DNA of 64,000 nt from Symbiodinium natans (lineage: Eukaryota > Sar > Dinophyceae > Suessiales > Symbiodiniaceae): assembly GCA_905221605.1 (NCBI GenBank), contig CAJNDS010000668.1, positions 493,555 through 557,554 of the forward strand, given 5' to 3'. This document shows positions 22,484-33,057 of the stretch, one piece after another. The position numbers were made by a program, and so were the translations under genes. The notes under the pieces were generated by a model. The model saw only the letters and a list, made by a program, of their open reading frames with translations, searched no databases and had not been told where the DNA came from. Numbering within the stretch: the stretch's first letter is position 1; every line of letters starts with the position of its first letter.

Positions 22484-22579
22484 GTGAGTAGTTCTAAGGT
22501 TCCTTTTTGGGTCCTTATATGATTATAAGGGTGCCATATCATACAGGGGACCCCATAAGGGAACCCTGATTTCGGGAAC

Positions 22580-22700
22580 TGCCCGCATGCACACTGTTGA
22601 CCTACACATCCAAACACTGCCCCATCAAAAGGGCATTGCGGGATTGCCTCCTTTTGACGAAAGAGAGCCGAGGCGTGTGCTGGAGCCTCCGCCACAGGCA
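22580..22700 (+). CDS. exon candidate, two competing frames
   Basis: One frame reads MHTVDLHIQTLPHQKGIAGL then PPFDEREPRRVLEPPPQ, with GC donor CAG|GCATCG. Another reads CTLLTYTSKHCPIKRALRDC and onward. Both look protein-like. A family-2 palindrome follows at 22718-22829. Confidence 0.3.
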
Positions 22701-22717
22701 TCGGACAGGGACAGCCT

Positions 22718-22829
22718 ACTTGGAGGTTTATGGGTAGTTGCAGGTAGGGTTATAAGTTCCTGAAGTAGGATTATAAGTATAGCTACAATACTTCTGTCCC
22801 TGCTGACAACCACCCGTAAGCCTCCAAGT
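22718..22829. mobile_element. family-2 palindromic element
   Basis: ACTTGGAGGTTTATGGGTAG ... ACCACCCGTAAGCCTCCAAGT, 112 bp, with internal GGTTATAAG/CTACAATACTT pairing. Confidence 0.8.
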
Positions 22830-23761
22830 ACACATGCCTATACACCCTAAACGTCCCCCAAGCCCAACCCCTTATTAAAGAGACATTTTCAAGCAGGAGT
22901 CTGATGAGTCAATGAGCCCAAAACGTTGCTTAGGACCCTGATTCAGCCCTGAGTCCCTACTTTAGCCCTTTAGGGAAGGTTTTTTGTTTTTTAAAGTCTT
23001 TCTTCGCATAAAACCCAAGGGTGCATTCAAAATGATACTTTTATTGAAGGGGAGTATAGCCTGTCCTGCATCAACCGTTAAACCCCCCCCCCCCCCCGTG
23101 GTCCCTTTGTGAACAGGCTGCAGCTGGAGTGCGACAAACGTCCTCTGAGAGGCCGGAGAGGGAATGGCGTCCTGTCTTCGGCTGTTGCGACTATGGGCTT
23201 CTGACATACCTATCTTTGCAAGGGTGCTTGTACCTAAACCCCCAAAGTATGCAAAACAATAGCACTTTTTCTGGGTTCTGGGGTGTTTGTTGCAAGCTTT
23301 TGGGGGGTCCCGGTACAAGTTTAGGGCTGTGTCGCTCGTAGGGTTTGGGGTTTTTGGGTGTAAGGGCTCCTACAGCAGTTTAGGGTTCCGTGTTGAGGTT
23401 TCCCGACATTGAAGATGCCTTCATTCATCTTGAAGCTTCCTATGGAGCCGCTGTAGCCTCTGCGGTCTGCAGTTCCTCTTTTGTCCGAGCACGTCGGTCC
23501 CAAAAGCATCCTACAACCTGTACTCCGCTTCTGGATAGAAGCAAAAGCCTGCACACCGGCTAAGTCTTAAGAGCAACTGGGATCATGAAGTCAGGTATCT
23601 CCCGTCATCGGGGCATTGAAGGTATTGGAACCCTAAACCCAAAATCGCCCTAAAACCCTATCTTGGGCCTTTGGCCAAAATCGTGCATAATCAGTGGGCC
23701 CACCTCAGAACTCTCAAGGCGACGTTCGGAACGACGTCTGGCACAACTCACGGCCCAAGCC

Positions 23762-23862
23762 CCAAACCCTAAACCCTAAACCCTAAACCCTAAACCCTAA
23801 ACCCTAAACCCTAAACCCTAAACCCTAAACCCTAACCCTAAACCCTAAACCCTCAACCCTAT
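23762..23862. repeat. CCCTAAA array
   Basis: About 14 units with one 6-bp AACCCT slip. The interval between 22830 and here has no supported exon; a C run occurs at 23083-23098. Confidence 0.95.
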
Positions 23863-23984
23863 AGACGTGCGAGGCAGGCCTCCGTCGCTCGACCAGTCGT
23901 TGGCTCCTTAGGGCTCCGGGCAGGGGTTTTCGCAAAGAAGAGGCGGTCTACTGCGCCCCTGAATACATGAATTATGTGTCGATG

Positions 23985-24515
23985 TCAGATGTATGTGTAT
24001 GTGTGCATGTATGTATGATACATACATACATGCAGATTTGCACACTTGTGCACATGCACACTTACACACTTTGCATTCAATGCACTTACACACACACACA
24101 CACACTCACACTCACCAAAAAAAAGCACGCATGCACGCACGCATGGATGCGTGCATGTTCACGCAGGCATGTTATTATTCATGCATGCATGCATTAACAC
24201 TTCGGCGCGCCCACCCGTCCGCTCGTGCCCGCACCAACGCCCGCGCATGCACGTCCGCAAGCCTGCCTGTGCCCGCATGCCCACCCGCCCGCGCACGCCC
24301 AAGCCCACGCACATGCACACCCACTCCCACCCCACACCTCTTAGTCCCACCGTCAATTTACATATAAATAGTTTACATATATATATATATGTACATACAT
24401 GCATGCATACATACCTACATACCTACATACCTACATACCTACATACCTACATACCTCATACCTACATACGTACACACACACACGCATATATGTATATATA
24501 TATATACATGTGTAT
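23985..24515. repeat. mixed alternating purine-pyrimidine microsatellites
   Basis: Consecutive tracts: ATGTATGTATGATACATACA (about 24009), (CA)n at 24070-24120, GCATGCACGCACGC (24126-24200), Cys/Pro-coding CCCGCACC-type DNA to 24340, TATATATA (24376), (ACCTACAT)n at 24410-24460, then (CA)n and (TA)n to 24515. The overlapping frames rich in His, Thr and Cys are artefacts of these tracts. Much of it could adopt Z-DNA or hairpins. Confidence 0.85.
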
Positions 24516-24678
24516 GTATGTAGTGGATGGTATTCTCGCCTCCCCAAACGGCCTTTATAATCTAGGAATTAGGCCGCTATGTTACAGAAGTATGATAAGG
24601 GTTGTTTGGTTATCTCAAACCTCCCCTATGTGACGAGGGGATGCCGTGACCAGACATGCGTTGGACAAGCCCACAGAC

Positions 24679-24780
24679 TCCAATACCCCTTAGTTAAGGA
24701 AGATTTCTTAACATATAGAAGGGTTCCTCATATGGTTGAAGGAATCTATACATTCCTTAATGAAGGAGTATTGGAGTTTC
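24679..24780. mobile_element. family-3 palindromic element
   Basis: CTCCAATACCCCTTAGTTAAGG ... TTAACATATAGAAGGGTTCC ... AATGAAGGAGTATTGGAG. It is a near-complete palindrome. Confidence 0.75.
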
Positions 24781-25244
24781 TGGGAGATTGGCAGAATCGC
24801 ACGTCTTTGCTATTCATCGCCGTGCACGAGCCACAATGTTCAGGTCTTATGGTCTGTTTCTGTTTGTCAGTCCTGGTGCTGGTATGTGCTGGTGGAAGAG
24901 ATAGGGCACCTAGGGCTAAGAGCCGAGAGGAAGGCACCTAGCAACGACGAAAGATCATCAAACTGAACCGCAGGGTGTCCTAAGTAATCGAACTTATAAC
25001 TATGCTTAGCAAACTTTTAAAATGAAGTTATAAGTCCGCTAAGTCGAAGCGGACCTCATGGTATGCGGCATCGGCCATGCTTGCCACAGCCCAGTACTGC
25101 AGCACCACCACAGCTGCTATTTCCACTGTATTTCCACCCTTCCAATTCCCACGACAAGACCACCGCCACCGAATCTTCGCAGCTGTTTTCACTGCTGTTC
25201 TTCAGGGCTTATATAGGACGGGGGCGAAGCTTGCATAGCAGGCC

Positions 25245-25547
25245 ATGGGCGGGACTATCATGAGTGGTCTCTGCAGTTTGCGTTCGTCTCTGAAGGGAAC
25301 TGCGTCGCCTGTAGGTAGGCTGCGTGGTGTTTTGCATGATTCCTCTCAGAAGGTTCTGGCGAAGACGCCTCGACCTGTGAATACTCTGCCGAGTCAAGTG
25401 CATGTGTCCGGTGATGCTTTCAACACAGCATGGTGTGCGCAGGCTGCAAGGCCGAGAGTTGTTAGGTTGAGGGCCAACCCCAAAACCGGCCGTCTTCAGA
25501 AGGATGATGGGGGATTTGCGTATAGGGGGCCTGTCTATCGGATATGA
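25245..25547 (+). CDS. hypothetical 100-residue frame
   Basis: An ATG-to-TGA frame of 100 codons in a stretch with no telomere-type repeat (25063-26035). The C-terminal part is basic (RPRVVRLRANPKTGRLQKDD) and the N-terminal part Ser/Leu-rich. Not recognised. It could be a single-exon gene, or part of the insert-like block whose right end is the shared segment at about 25941-26035. Confidence 0.25.
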   Translation: MGGTIMSGLCSLRSSLKGTASPVGRLRGVLHDSSQKVLAKTPRPVNTLPSQVHVSGDAFNTAWCAQAARPRVVRLRANPKTGRLQKDDGGFAYRGPVYRI

Positions 25548-25710
25548 TTCAAAACAGTAGCTAAACTGAAAGTCTGTGCTTTCGGACTCTGCAAGATGCC
25601 CGCGTTGTTGCGGCTAAACATGAGACCTTTATTTTCCATCCTGTTCCGTGAAGGCGTTCTGCGCGCGCCGTGTCATTGCTGTGTTTTTTCAGAAATTTCA
25701 ATCAGATCAT

Positions 25711-25959
25711 TCAGTTTGCTTTAGTCGGCTTGGCAGGAGCAGGTCTTGGCTGAGCGCCGCTTCTTTCAGAATCCTTAGCCTTTTTGGGTTTATTGGGTTT
25801 CTTAGTAAGGCAGCTAAAAATTGAATTTATAGCTACCCTCCTAAGTGCAGCCCAGTTACGTGATGAGTTCTGTGACAGGGCTCTTCCAAGGCACGGCGAT
25901 CCCGCCTTAGTAGCTTGCGATTCTATTTTGTGAGGGAGGGTCCAATTTACCTTTGTCAT
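25711..25959 (-). CDS. hypothetical 82-residue minus frame next to shared segment
   Basis: The frame opens with ATGACAAAG immediately inside the segment repeated at about 32570-32715, where a minus ATGACAAAG also occurs. The protein has a Lys/Pro-rich tail (LTKKPNKPKKAKDSE). The shared ATG context may be chance conservation of a repeat end rather than a start codon. Confidence 0.2.
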   Translation of the reverse strand: MTKVNWTLPHKIESQATKAGSPCLGRALSQNSSRNWAALRRVAINSIFSCLTKKPNKPKKAKDSERSGAQPRPAPAKPTKAN

Positions 25960-26035
25960 ACTGGGGTAACATTTTACATCTTTAAGAATAAGGAATAATA
26001 GAAAATTAAATTGTTAGTACTGTCCCAGCCATGAA
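25941..26035. repeat. segment shared with 32570-32715 (copy A)
   Basis: CTTTGTCATACTGGGGTAAC, then ATTTTACATCTTTAAG, AATAAGGAAT, an AT-rich part, and GTACTGTCCCAGCCATGAAC. The same blocks in the same order occur at the second site. It looks like the terminal part of a dispersed element. Confidence 0.8.
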
Positions 26036-26055
26036 CTAGAATCCTCAAATCCCCT

Positions 26056-26175
26056 ATAAACCCTAAACCCAAAAAATCCAAACCCTAAACCCTAAACCCT
26101 AAACCCTAAACCCTAAACCCTAAACCCTAAACCCTAAACCCTAAACCCTAAACCCTAAACCCTAAACCCTAACCA
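26056..26175. repeat. CCCTAAA array
   Basis: About 14 perfect units after a short degenerate lead, starting just after copy A of the shared segment. TTTAGGG arrays follow at 26266-26305 and 26426-26462, forming inverted partners. Confidence 0.95.
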
Positions 26176-27091
26176 ATCGTCAAGGTTCCGCCTCCCCCGC
26201 CCGGCTATGTGAAGGGCTTCCCTGTCTCGCCCCCGACCAGCTGCGCACTCGGAACTGAGGATCGATTTAGGGTTTAGGGTTTAGGGTTTAGGGTTTAGGG
26301 TTTGACACAGGATGGGTTACTAAAAGGGCACCTGTGCAGAAATCATGTACACACGAGATGCCAATGTATATTTGAGATGCTTCGTGGTCATCCGGCCAGC
26401 ATGCTCTTGAAACCCGAACCCCTGCATAGGGTTTAGGGTTAGGGTTTAGGGTTTAGGGTTTAACATCTACAGTCCTTGGATTACACCCGATGAACATTCA
26501 AACCACAACGTCCAGCTCTCAAAGGCGAAACACACCACAGAGAGAAACTCCAAACGATTTGTGAATGAGAATCTTTGGCCGGTGACACATGGCACATGGA
26601 CTACTTCCCAAAAACCGAAACTTCGGGTTTAGGGTTTAGGACATTATACGTAGGGTTTATGCTCACCAGAAGCGGTTTGTTGGACTGTGAAGCACCACTG
26701 CATAATGATGAAATGGGGCCCATTTGCCGACTTAGAGGCACATGGGCTTGCCTCTGCATACAATGTCTCCGGCCTCCTATCAACGAACCCTTGCCCAAAC
26801 ATCTGTGTTGAGAATGAAGGCCCAAGCGGGCTTGGGGCCAATTTGATGCCTGAACAAGGTGATCTGCGGCCACCTTCGTCCATGTCCTGCGCTGAGTTCC
26901 ATCAAGGGTTCCCGACGGTCTAGAAGGAAGGTTTGCCAACCGCCAACCTATGTTTTTTTGGTTCAGTTTCTGGCTGGTTCCTGTTCCTGCGTTCGCTTCA
27001 GTGCCCCATGGCACAGTTTGGCGAAAGCTCCATTAGCCCGTTACTGTATCAACTTCACAGCTCCCGATTGAATGCAAGCTCCGGCTAGGTT

Positions 27092-27198
27092 ACTTGGTAT
27101 GATTATACGGTTTTAAGTGCCCTAAATAGGGTTATAAGTATAGTTACCATACTTAACTTATATCCCTACTTACAACTACCCGTTAACCTCCAAGTAGG
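27092..27198. mobile_element. family-2 palindromic element
   Basis: TTACTTGGTATGATTATACG ... AACTACCCGTTAACCTCCAAGT; the left arm is decayed, the right arm intact. Confidence 0.65.
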
Positions 27199-27439
27199 GC
27201 TTTAGTGAGGGTGTGTGCCTCCAAGGGGGTGTGTGGAATCTGTGCACGAATGTCTGTGACGCCACGCCGGCCGAGCTAGGCACAGCATTCCCGGTTTCCA
27301 TGGGTTTTGCTAATGTTTTGCAGGCCTCCCTAAGCCCTGGTGAGTTAGGGACAGGGACGGCCACGAACGCCACGCGGGATTAAACCAACTTGAAGCAACC
27401 CTAAACCCTAAACCCTAACCCAAAATCCCCCACCACAAA

Positions 27440-27516
27440 CTGATCCTTTGTTGCCAACGCCTTTTGGCTCGTCGGACAAGCCCAGCAGCTGGTTGAGCAT
27501 GTGGAACATCAGGTGA
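27440..27516 (+). CDS. exon candidate, two competing frames
   Basis: Donor CATCAG|GTGAAA. Frames read VANAFWLVGQAQQLVEHVEH or LLPTPFGSSDKPSSWLSMWN. The acceptor was not settled. CCCTAAA repeats stand just before (27397-27420). Confidence 0.3.
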
Positions 27517-27734
27517 AAAAGCTGTCAGGGCCATCATCTCCGCGGTGTTCTATCCGGCCATACTGAAACACAGCCACCAAACCCCGTCACAGAGACTCGA
27601 AGTAAGTTTCTTCGTGGCTGAGGCCTGCTGATCTCTTTGCGACCCCACTTTCCGAACCCCCTACCTATGACCTCTGAGTCCTGAGCCTCCGGCACCGAGC
27701 AATTACAACCTAGCCCAAAGCCCACGCCTAGCCT

Positions 27735-27838
27735 TGGGGGCCGTACTACCCTCGAGCCTGCCATCGAAGGGAGCTGGCCGAGATGTGGATGGCGCCCTCC
27801 GCGCCGCATCCGCGAGAAGCACGCCAAGCCAAGGTGCC
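27735..27838 (+). CDS. exon candidate, GC-rich, frame uncertain
   Basis: Acceptor CGCCTAG|CCTTGG and donor CAAG|GTGCCC. All frames are open because of GC content; LGAVLPSSLPSKGAGRDVDG is the one with the clean acceptor phase. A following frame from ATG 27852 (MAAGDSTDPRPTEVLLREVI) is also possible. Confidence 0.25.
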
Positions 27839-28084
27839 CTAAGGTACTGGCATGGCTGCCGGCGACAGCACGGACCCTCGGCCCACCGAAGTTCTTTTGA
27901 GAGAAGTCATTGCTTCGTTAGAGGCGGTTGCCCCTCCCTATCCCCTCTCTATCACCCTGAAGCCTCAACCCTCTGAAATTCTGGGGCTGGCGTTCTACAC
28001 GTCATCCACTTCGTTCGTGTTCAAGACAGCCAACACACGAAACGGCAGATTCCTCTTGTTGTCGTCCATGCCCGGGATGGTAAC

Positions 28085-28459
28085 TACTTGGAGGTTCATC
28101 ATTGGGGGTGGTAATGAGTGAGTAGGGTTTCTGGTAACTATACTTATGACCCTACATGTTGGGTACTTCTAGCCCTACTTTAGCTACCCATGAACCTCCA
28201 AGTAGCATAGGGGCACCGAGTAGACAAAGGGACCTTCTTCGGCTTTTAGGTCGATGTGAGGCATCATGATTTGGAAATTTCCAAAAATAGGGTTTAGGGT
28301 TTAGGGTTTAGGGTTAGGGGTACCCTAGATAAAAGACCCCCCGACACTACTTGGAGGCTCATGGGAAGTCAGAAGGAGGGTGATAAGTATGGAACATGTA
28401 GCCCTATTTATATAGGGCACTTGCAACCCCCTTTTTCGCTACCCATGAACCTGCAAGTA
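28085..28459. mobile_element. two family-2 palindromic elements
   Basis: 28085-28203 (ACTTGGAGGTTCATCATTGG ... ACCCATGAACCTCCAAGT) and 28349-28459 (ACTTGGAGGCTCATGGGAAG ... ACCCATGAACCTGCAAGT). A TTTAGGG run lies between (28289-28318) and a 22-bp C run follows (28481-28502). Confidence 0.8.
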
Positions 28460-28569
28460 TCATCCTTATTTGTATAAGAACCCCCCCCCCCCCCCCCCCC
28501 CCACCCTAAACCCAAGTGTGAGAGTCGAAACCCTAAACCCTAAAACCTAAACACCCTTCCAAAAAAAAG

Positions 28570-28668
28570 CGCACCGGAGCTGTCCAAGGAGCCACCAAAA
28601 GAAGCACCGAAGGAGGAAAAGAAGAAAGACAAGGAAAAGAAAAAGAACAAAGCCACGGACTCAGTTGG
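28570..28668 (+). CDS. Lys/Glu-rich exon candidate
   Basis: The frame reads APELSKEPPKEAPKEEKKKD then KEKKKNKATDS. It is highly charged, of the kind found in the disordered N-terminal part of PRP4 kinases and other splicing proteins. The acceptor is AAAAG|C and the donor is not settled. It is the first of a series of similar candidates up to 31.5 kb. Membership of the kinase gene is inference. Confidence 0.5.
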
Positions 28669-28732
28669 TGGTTTTCTAAATTAGGGTGGGTGTAGCGGGT
28701 TTAGGGTTCAAAAGGGTTTAGGGTTGTTAGTG

Positions 28733-29016
28733 GTGGGCATTTATGAGGGAATCCTACTACTTGGGTCTATTGTAGGGTCCCCCGAAACCTTCAGAACCCT
28801 AAACCCCAAACCCTTATCTTCGTCAACCCCCAGATGCAAAGGACCTGTCGGGCTGTACGGCTATGCGGTCCTGCTTGGAGGTTCACGGTACTTACTAACC
28901 ACTTATAACTGTACTTATAACCCTACTTATAACACCCCTAAAGGGCCTTGTCCCAATTATAAGTAGGGTGATAAGCACAGTTATAATTGGTTAGTAAGTA
29001 CCGTGAACCTTCAAGT
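28733..29016. mobile_element. family-5 and family-1 palindromic elements
   Basis: 28733-28792 is a family-5 piece (ATGAGGGAATCCTACTACTT...GTAGGGTCCCC). 28874-29016 is an intact family-1 copy (CTTGGAGGTTCACGGTACTT ... TACCGTGAACCTTCAAGT) with its centre in the opposite orientation to the 9360 copy, so family-1 elements occur in both orientations. Confidence 0.8.
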
Positions 29017-29630
29017 GAGGTCCATGTTTTCCTTCCTCGCCCATCTTTGTGCGCCCTACCCTACGTAAGGCCTCAAGGGTCCACAAAACAGGATTCTTTC
29101 CCTAAACCCTATAACCCCGAAACCCTAAACCCTAAACCCTAAAATATATGCGACGACTCTGCAGCCCCGCCCTGCAGCGCTGCTCAGCTTGAGCTTCAAC
29201 CTTGGTGCAAGTGGCCTCCCTCGTGGGTGGTCTTTGCACTCCGGATCACGCATCCCCTTGAAGCTTTTTCGACAAACTTCAAGGCTTCAAGCAATTACAG
29301 CTTCAAGTTTGCTAGTGGTCTCTCAAGCAGGAGAAAGAGAAGCAAAAAGAGGGCAAGAAGGCTCAGAACCTGTGCCCTGCAGCTTTGTTGACAACAGGCT
29401 TTGGGTCTGTAGGGCCCGTTTTGTGATCTGGCATTGCAGGCCCTGTTCTTCACGTATTCCTGAAGACCAAAGCCGAAAAGCCTTCACAACAGTACAGTAG
29501 AAGGTTCAGAGGTTGCGCATATCTCCCCCCGGCAGCGTTTTCGACAGAGCAACGCCTGTGCAGGCTGTACCTTGAGAACGAGGGGGATTCTTTCTTGTAA
29601 TACGGCCACTAAACCCTAAACCCTAAACCC

Positions 29631-29719
29631 CTGAAGCAGGAGAAGAAGCGGAAAAGCACTGAGCCAGGCGACAAGCCAGGTGTTGAGGCCAAACGCCGCA
29701 AAGATGAGCCCCTTGGCAG
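29631..29719 (+). CDS. Lys/Arg-rich exon candidate
   Basis: The frame reads LKQEKKRKSTEPGDKPGVEA then KRRKDEPLG, with donor CAG|GTTTAG. The two basic clusters (KKRK, KRRK) resemble a bipartite nuclear localisation signal. A CCCTAAA run ends directly at its start, and a family-4 palindrome (29727-29802) begins just after the donor. Confidence 0.55.
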
Positions 29720-29726
29720 GTTTAGC

Positions 29727-29802
29727 TTGGGATGTTCCCCCTTATACTAGCAGTTCTAAAAAGGAATCATAGTACCCCCTATTAGAATCCCAAGGGGAAC
29801 AT
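29727..29802. mobile_element. family-4 palindromic element, shortened
   Basis: GGGATGTTCCCCCTTATACT ... CCCAAGGGGAACATTTC with ATAGTACCCCCTATTAGAAT at the centre. It begins a few bases from the donor of the preceding exon candidate. Confidence 0.75.
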
Positions 29803-30282
29803 TTCGAGGCTTAGGGTCAAGGTTCAGTAGGGTTTAGGGTTTAGGGCTTAGGGTTTAGGGTCTAGGGTTTTTGTGTTTTTGAGGCTTCGCACTCGGATTT
29901 TTCATTGTACATATGTATATATATATATATGTACATTGTTGTTATCATTTTTATATCTTCTACGATTCTATGAGTATTATTTCTCATCATTCGGTTTTTG
30001 TTTGCCCAGGTTGGCGTGGATCCTTTCAGGTGTGAGGCTTCGGGGGGTAATGCATCCCACCAGCCTGGGCGTGAACACTCTCAGGCTTACTGCTCTTGGC
30101 CTTGAAGGGTTTAGGGTTTAGGGTTTAAGGTTTAGGGCTAGGGTTTAGGGTTCGGGATTTAGGGTTCAGGGTTCCGGGTCCTACTGAAAAACACGAAAGG
30201 TTGCAGCCTTCCGCACGGTGGCTTGAAGCCTGTTGCACAAAAGGGCGCCGGGCTTAGGGATCAACCGCACCACCCCTGTGAG

Positions 30283-30325
30283 GGATGCCGAGATCATCGA
30301 TGTGGAGGTCAAGGACGGCGTTCTA
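30283..30325 (+). CDS. exon candidate
   Basis: After GTGAG| the frame reads DAEIIDVEVKDGVL, an acidic segment. The donor is unclear. A CTGCAG-bounded hairpin (30327-30412) follows immediately, related to 20462-20550. Confidence 0.4.
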
Positions 30326-30822
30326 GGGACTCTCCTTACCTGCAGTTTCATGAGTTCTACCTAATCCAGGGGTAGTCACTACTAAACTGCAGGTGAATAG
30401 AGTCCTAGGCGGATAACCTCAGACCCCCAACCCGAAACTCTGGGAACCCGCAGAATGAGTATCAAGCGAGGGTGGCCCAGCTAGTGCTCGTATCCACGCA
30501 CAATGGTTAAAGTCTTCGGAGTTCAGTGGCTCGGAGGCTCACAGGGCATGCGACTAAGCTGCTACTACACTGGGAACTCTAAAAACTATTGAACCCTAAA
30601 CCCCAGACCCGTGTTGGTTTCGGCAGAAGAAAGCAGTGTGCAATCCTGCACAGTGCCTTGGGGCTCTGGGAGGGTCGGGGATTTGGTAGCTCTCACCTCT
30701 GTTGCTCTTACATCTCGCAGGTCTCTGGCTCCCCAACCAAATTGTCTTTCTCTCCTTCAAGCAATATGCACCTGTGTGTGCGCTTCAGACCCATAGAGAT
30801 TGCAGAACAACATGTTCAATAG

Positions 30823-30862
30823 GCGCCTCTGCAAAAAGGACCCCCAGGGCAAGGATGACAAG
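30823..30862 (+). CDS. Lys/Asp-rich exon candidate
   Basis: Acceptor CAATAG|G and donor AAG|GTGGTG enclose RLCKKDPQGKDDK, 40 nt. It fits the charged series 28.5-31.5 kb. Confidence 0.4.
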
Positions 30863-31012
30863 GTGGTGATGTTGCTGTGGAGTGCATGCATCTTCACCTA
30901 GCTTTGTTGGACTTCGCCAGTTCAGGGTTTTGGGGTCGATGAAGGCTGGTCGCGCCTGGGTGACTCAAGTGGCTGTGAGTTTGTCTATGCTGTACTGTGT
31001 GCCATACTGTTT

Positions 31013-31110
31013 GGGAGGTTCTCCTTTATCCTAACAGTCCTAATAAGGATTATAGTACGGGGTACAATAATCCCTGTTAAGGGCTTTTAGTATAAGGGGG
31101 TCCCATCCAT
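31013..31110. mobile_element. family-4 palindromic element
   Basis: GGGAGGTTCTCCTTTATCCT ... TTAGTATAAGGGGGTCCCATCC, with paired CCTAATAAGGATTATAG/CTATAATCC-type centre. Confidence 0.75.
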
Positions 31111-31243
31111 CAATTTAGCCACTACAACTCACCTACAAAGCAATCTTGTGGCAAAGTTCTGTTTGGTCGTCCCTCACTTTGCTTAGAATGCTCCCTGCCT
31201 ATTTGCACGTGGAATGCGCGCTTCTGCCTATCAGACTTATCAG

Positions 31244-31329
31244 AACTGTCAGAGGCCGCCGGGAAGGATGGCACAAAGCCTACCAAAGAAGAGGCCATGG
31301 CCGGCAAGGCCAAGCAGAAAGAAAAGGCA
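31244..31329 (+). CDS. Lys/Glu-rich exon candidate
   Basis: The frame reads ELSEAAGKDGTKPTKEEAMA then GKAKQKEKA; acceptor TATCAG|AA. Strongly charged, low complexity, helical. Part of the series that may form the N-terminal region of the PRP4-like protein. The donor is not settled; the frame stays open downstream. Confidence 0.5.
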
Positions 31330-31457
31330 CTCTGCGTGGGATGCGACTACAAGCACGTACCGGGTTACCCTCCCCACAAGCACCTCCTCATCACATCTCA
31401 CACCATGTTGCGTTACGAGCCGCTGCCGCGGGAATGCTTTGTGTCGCACTTTGCTAG

Positions 31458-31506
31458 GAACACAAAAAAGACAAGAAGGCGAAAGAGGCCAAGGACTTTG
31501 CAACCG
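31458..31506 (+). CDS. Lys-rich exon candidate
   Basis: Acceptor GCTAG|GAAC, donor CCG|GTGCGC, reading EHKKDKKAKEAKDFAT. Last of the Lys-rich series before the insert-like block at 31.6-32.7 kb. Confidence 0.5.
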
Positions 31507-31597
31507 GTGCGCACTGTGTGTTTTGAATTTTCTCTTTGGGGCAGTGCGGGCCAGTGGGGAGGGGGTATAGAGTGGAAGACATGAAATACTGTCCTGC

Positions 31598-32715
31598 GGA
31601 GTGCAAGCTTGTGATTATGCCGACATCGAATGGATTGCATGCCGAAGTTGTAGCCTCAAGGTAGTGAGGATTTTGAGACCCATGGTGCCAAGCAGCCATG
31701 CGGTCATCACCGGGATCCGTACACGTGGCCTCATGGTCGCCCATGATCCAGACGCGTCGAATCACGTCCCCAACGCACTCACCGCTGCGCCGTGCAAGGG
31801 CGCCCATGACGTTCACGGCGCTGCCGTGCCAGATGCTGGGCTCGCCTGCAGCCTCTGCAACAGCCTTGCCTAACGGAGCCATCTGCTTCCCTTTGCAGGC
31901 AAGCCTGTCCGAGGGAAAGATGGCCTCGCCCAGCATGTCCATATCCACGACTACAGGCAGTACAGAGGCTGGCACCCCCCAGGCCAAAGGACCAGCATCT
32001 GTTCGGGTGAAGGCAGCCGGGCCTGCAACACCACCCAACAGGTCCAGCCGAGCTTCAATCGCAAAGCTCCAGATGCCCTCCCCAAGCGCTGTGCAAACAC
32101 AGCCCAGCCTGCCGGTGCAATCCGCAAGAGCCGCAGTACCCACGGCTGTGCAGACGCAGCGTGGCGCCCCTGTGCTCGCAAGGTCACCAGCACTCAGCTT
32201 TCGCGACATTGGGCCGCAGCGTTCCGCTTCGATCGGGCCCCGGTCACCCTTTGTGTGCCCCAAGTCTCCCGTCACTTCGCCTCGGCAAACACCTGCCTTG
32301 GTCGTGACAGAGGCCATGGCGCACTCGAGATCAATGCGAATAGGTGGGGCTGAGAACCTGTCAGAAGCAGACGTCATCCTGTACCTGTTTATGCGCTCGG
32401 CAACTTTACTTCCCCTTAATGGACTCAAGAGGGTCATACGCAGGATATATCTTTCAGAGGGCTTCAAGGACCATCCCCTAATGTGTATAAGTGCATTGGG
32501 CCCTGAAGGTGTTGGCAGCAGGGGGCTGGGCACACCCTCGGTGCAGAACACGGGGCAGCTCCTTCGAATCTTTGTCATAGTTGGGTAACATTTTACATTT
32601 TTAAGGGTACTTAAACCCAATAAGGAATGTACATTTAATTTATAATTAATTAATTATTAATTACTTAAATCATAAATTTAAAATTTCAATACTATCCCAA
32701 CCATGAACTAGGAAT
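31598..32715. other. insert-like block open on both strands
   Basis: No telomere-type repeats. The + strand has a 296-codon frame (31698-32588), Ser/Pro/Ala-rich, ending LLRIFVIVG. The minus strand has a 388-codon frame (31454-32620). Neither matches a family I know, and they cannot both be genes. The right end (about 32570-32715) is shared with 25941-26035. This suggests a dispersed element inserted between exon candidates; its left end was not found. Confidence 0.45.
32570..32715. repeat. segment shared with 25941-26035 (copy B)
   Basis: CTTTGTCATAGTTGGGTAAC, ATTTTACATTTTTAAG, AATAAGGAATGTACATTTAA, then about 60 bp of AATTAATTAATT-type DNA absent from copy A, then ATACTATCCCAACCATGAAC. Confidence 0.8.
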
Positions 32716-33057
32716 GGTGAGCACTGCGCAGAGCCACGATGTGCAGCCCATGCCTACAGGAGGGAGTTTAAAAATGCCCCTTGGCCAAAGAGTTCGCAGG
32801 CCTTTTTTTCGCGCAACCGCGGAAAGTGTGGGTGTATCAAGATTTCTTGAGAGTCTTAGAGCAGAGTTTCACTGCTTGCATCCCAAGATTACCCTGCGCA
32901 TTTCTCGAGCCTCCGGGTCCCTAAACCCTAAACCCCAAACCCTAAACCCTAAACCCTAAACTCCAGATCATGCATCGCGAAGGTCAGTCGCAGCGCCTCA
33001 TGCACGCTCTGCAGCAGCCCTGGATGGTATGGAGGCTGTGCTGGGATCAGCAGGTCT

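Noticed and set aside
23908-24633. Cys/His/Thr-rich proteins on both strands
   Set aside because: These are translations of CA, TA and GCATGC microsatellites.
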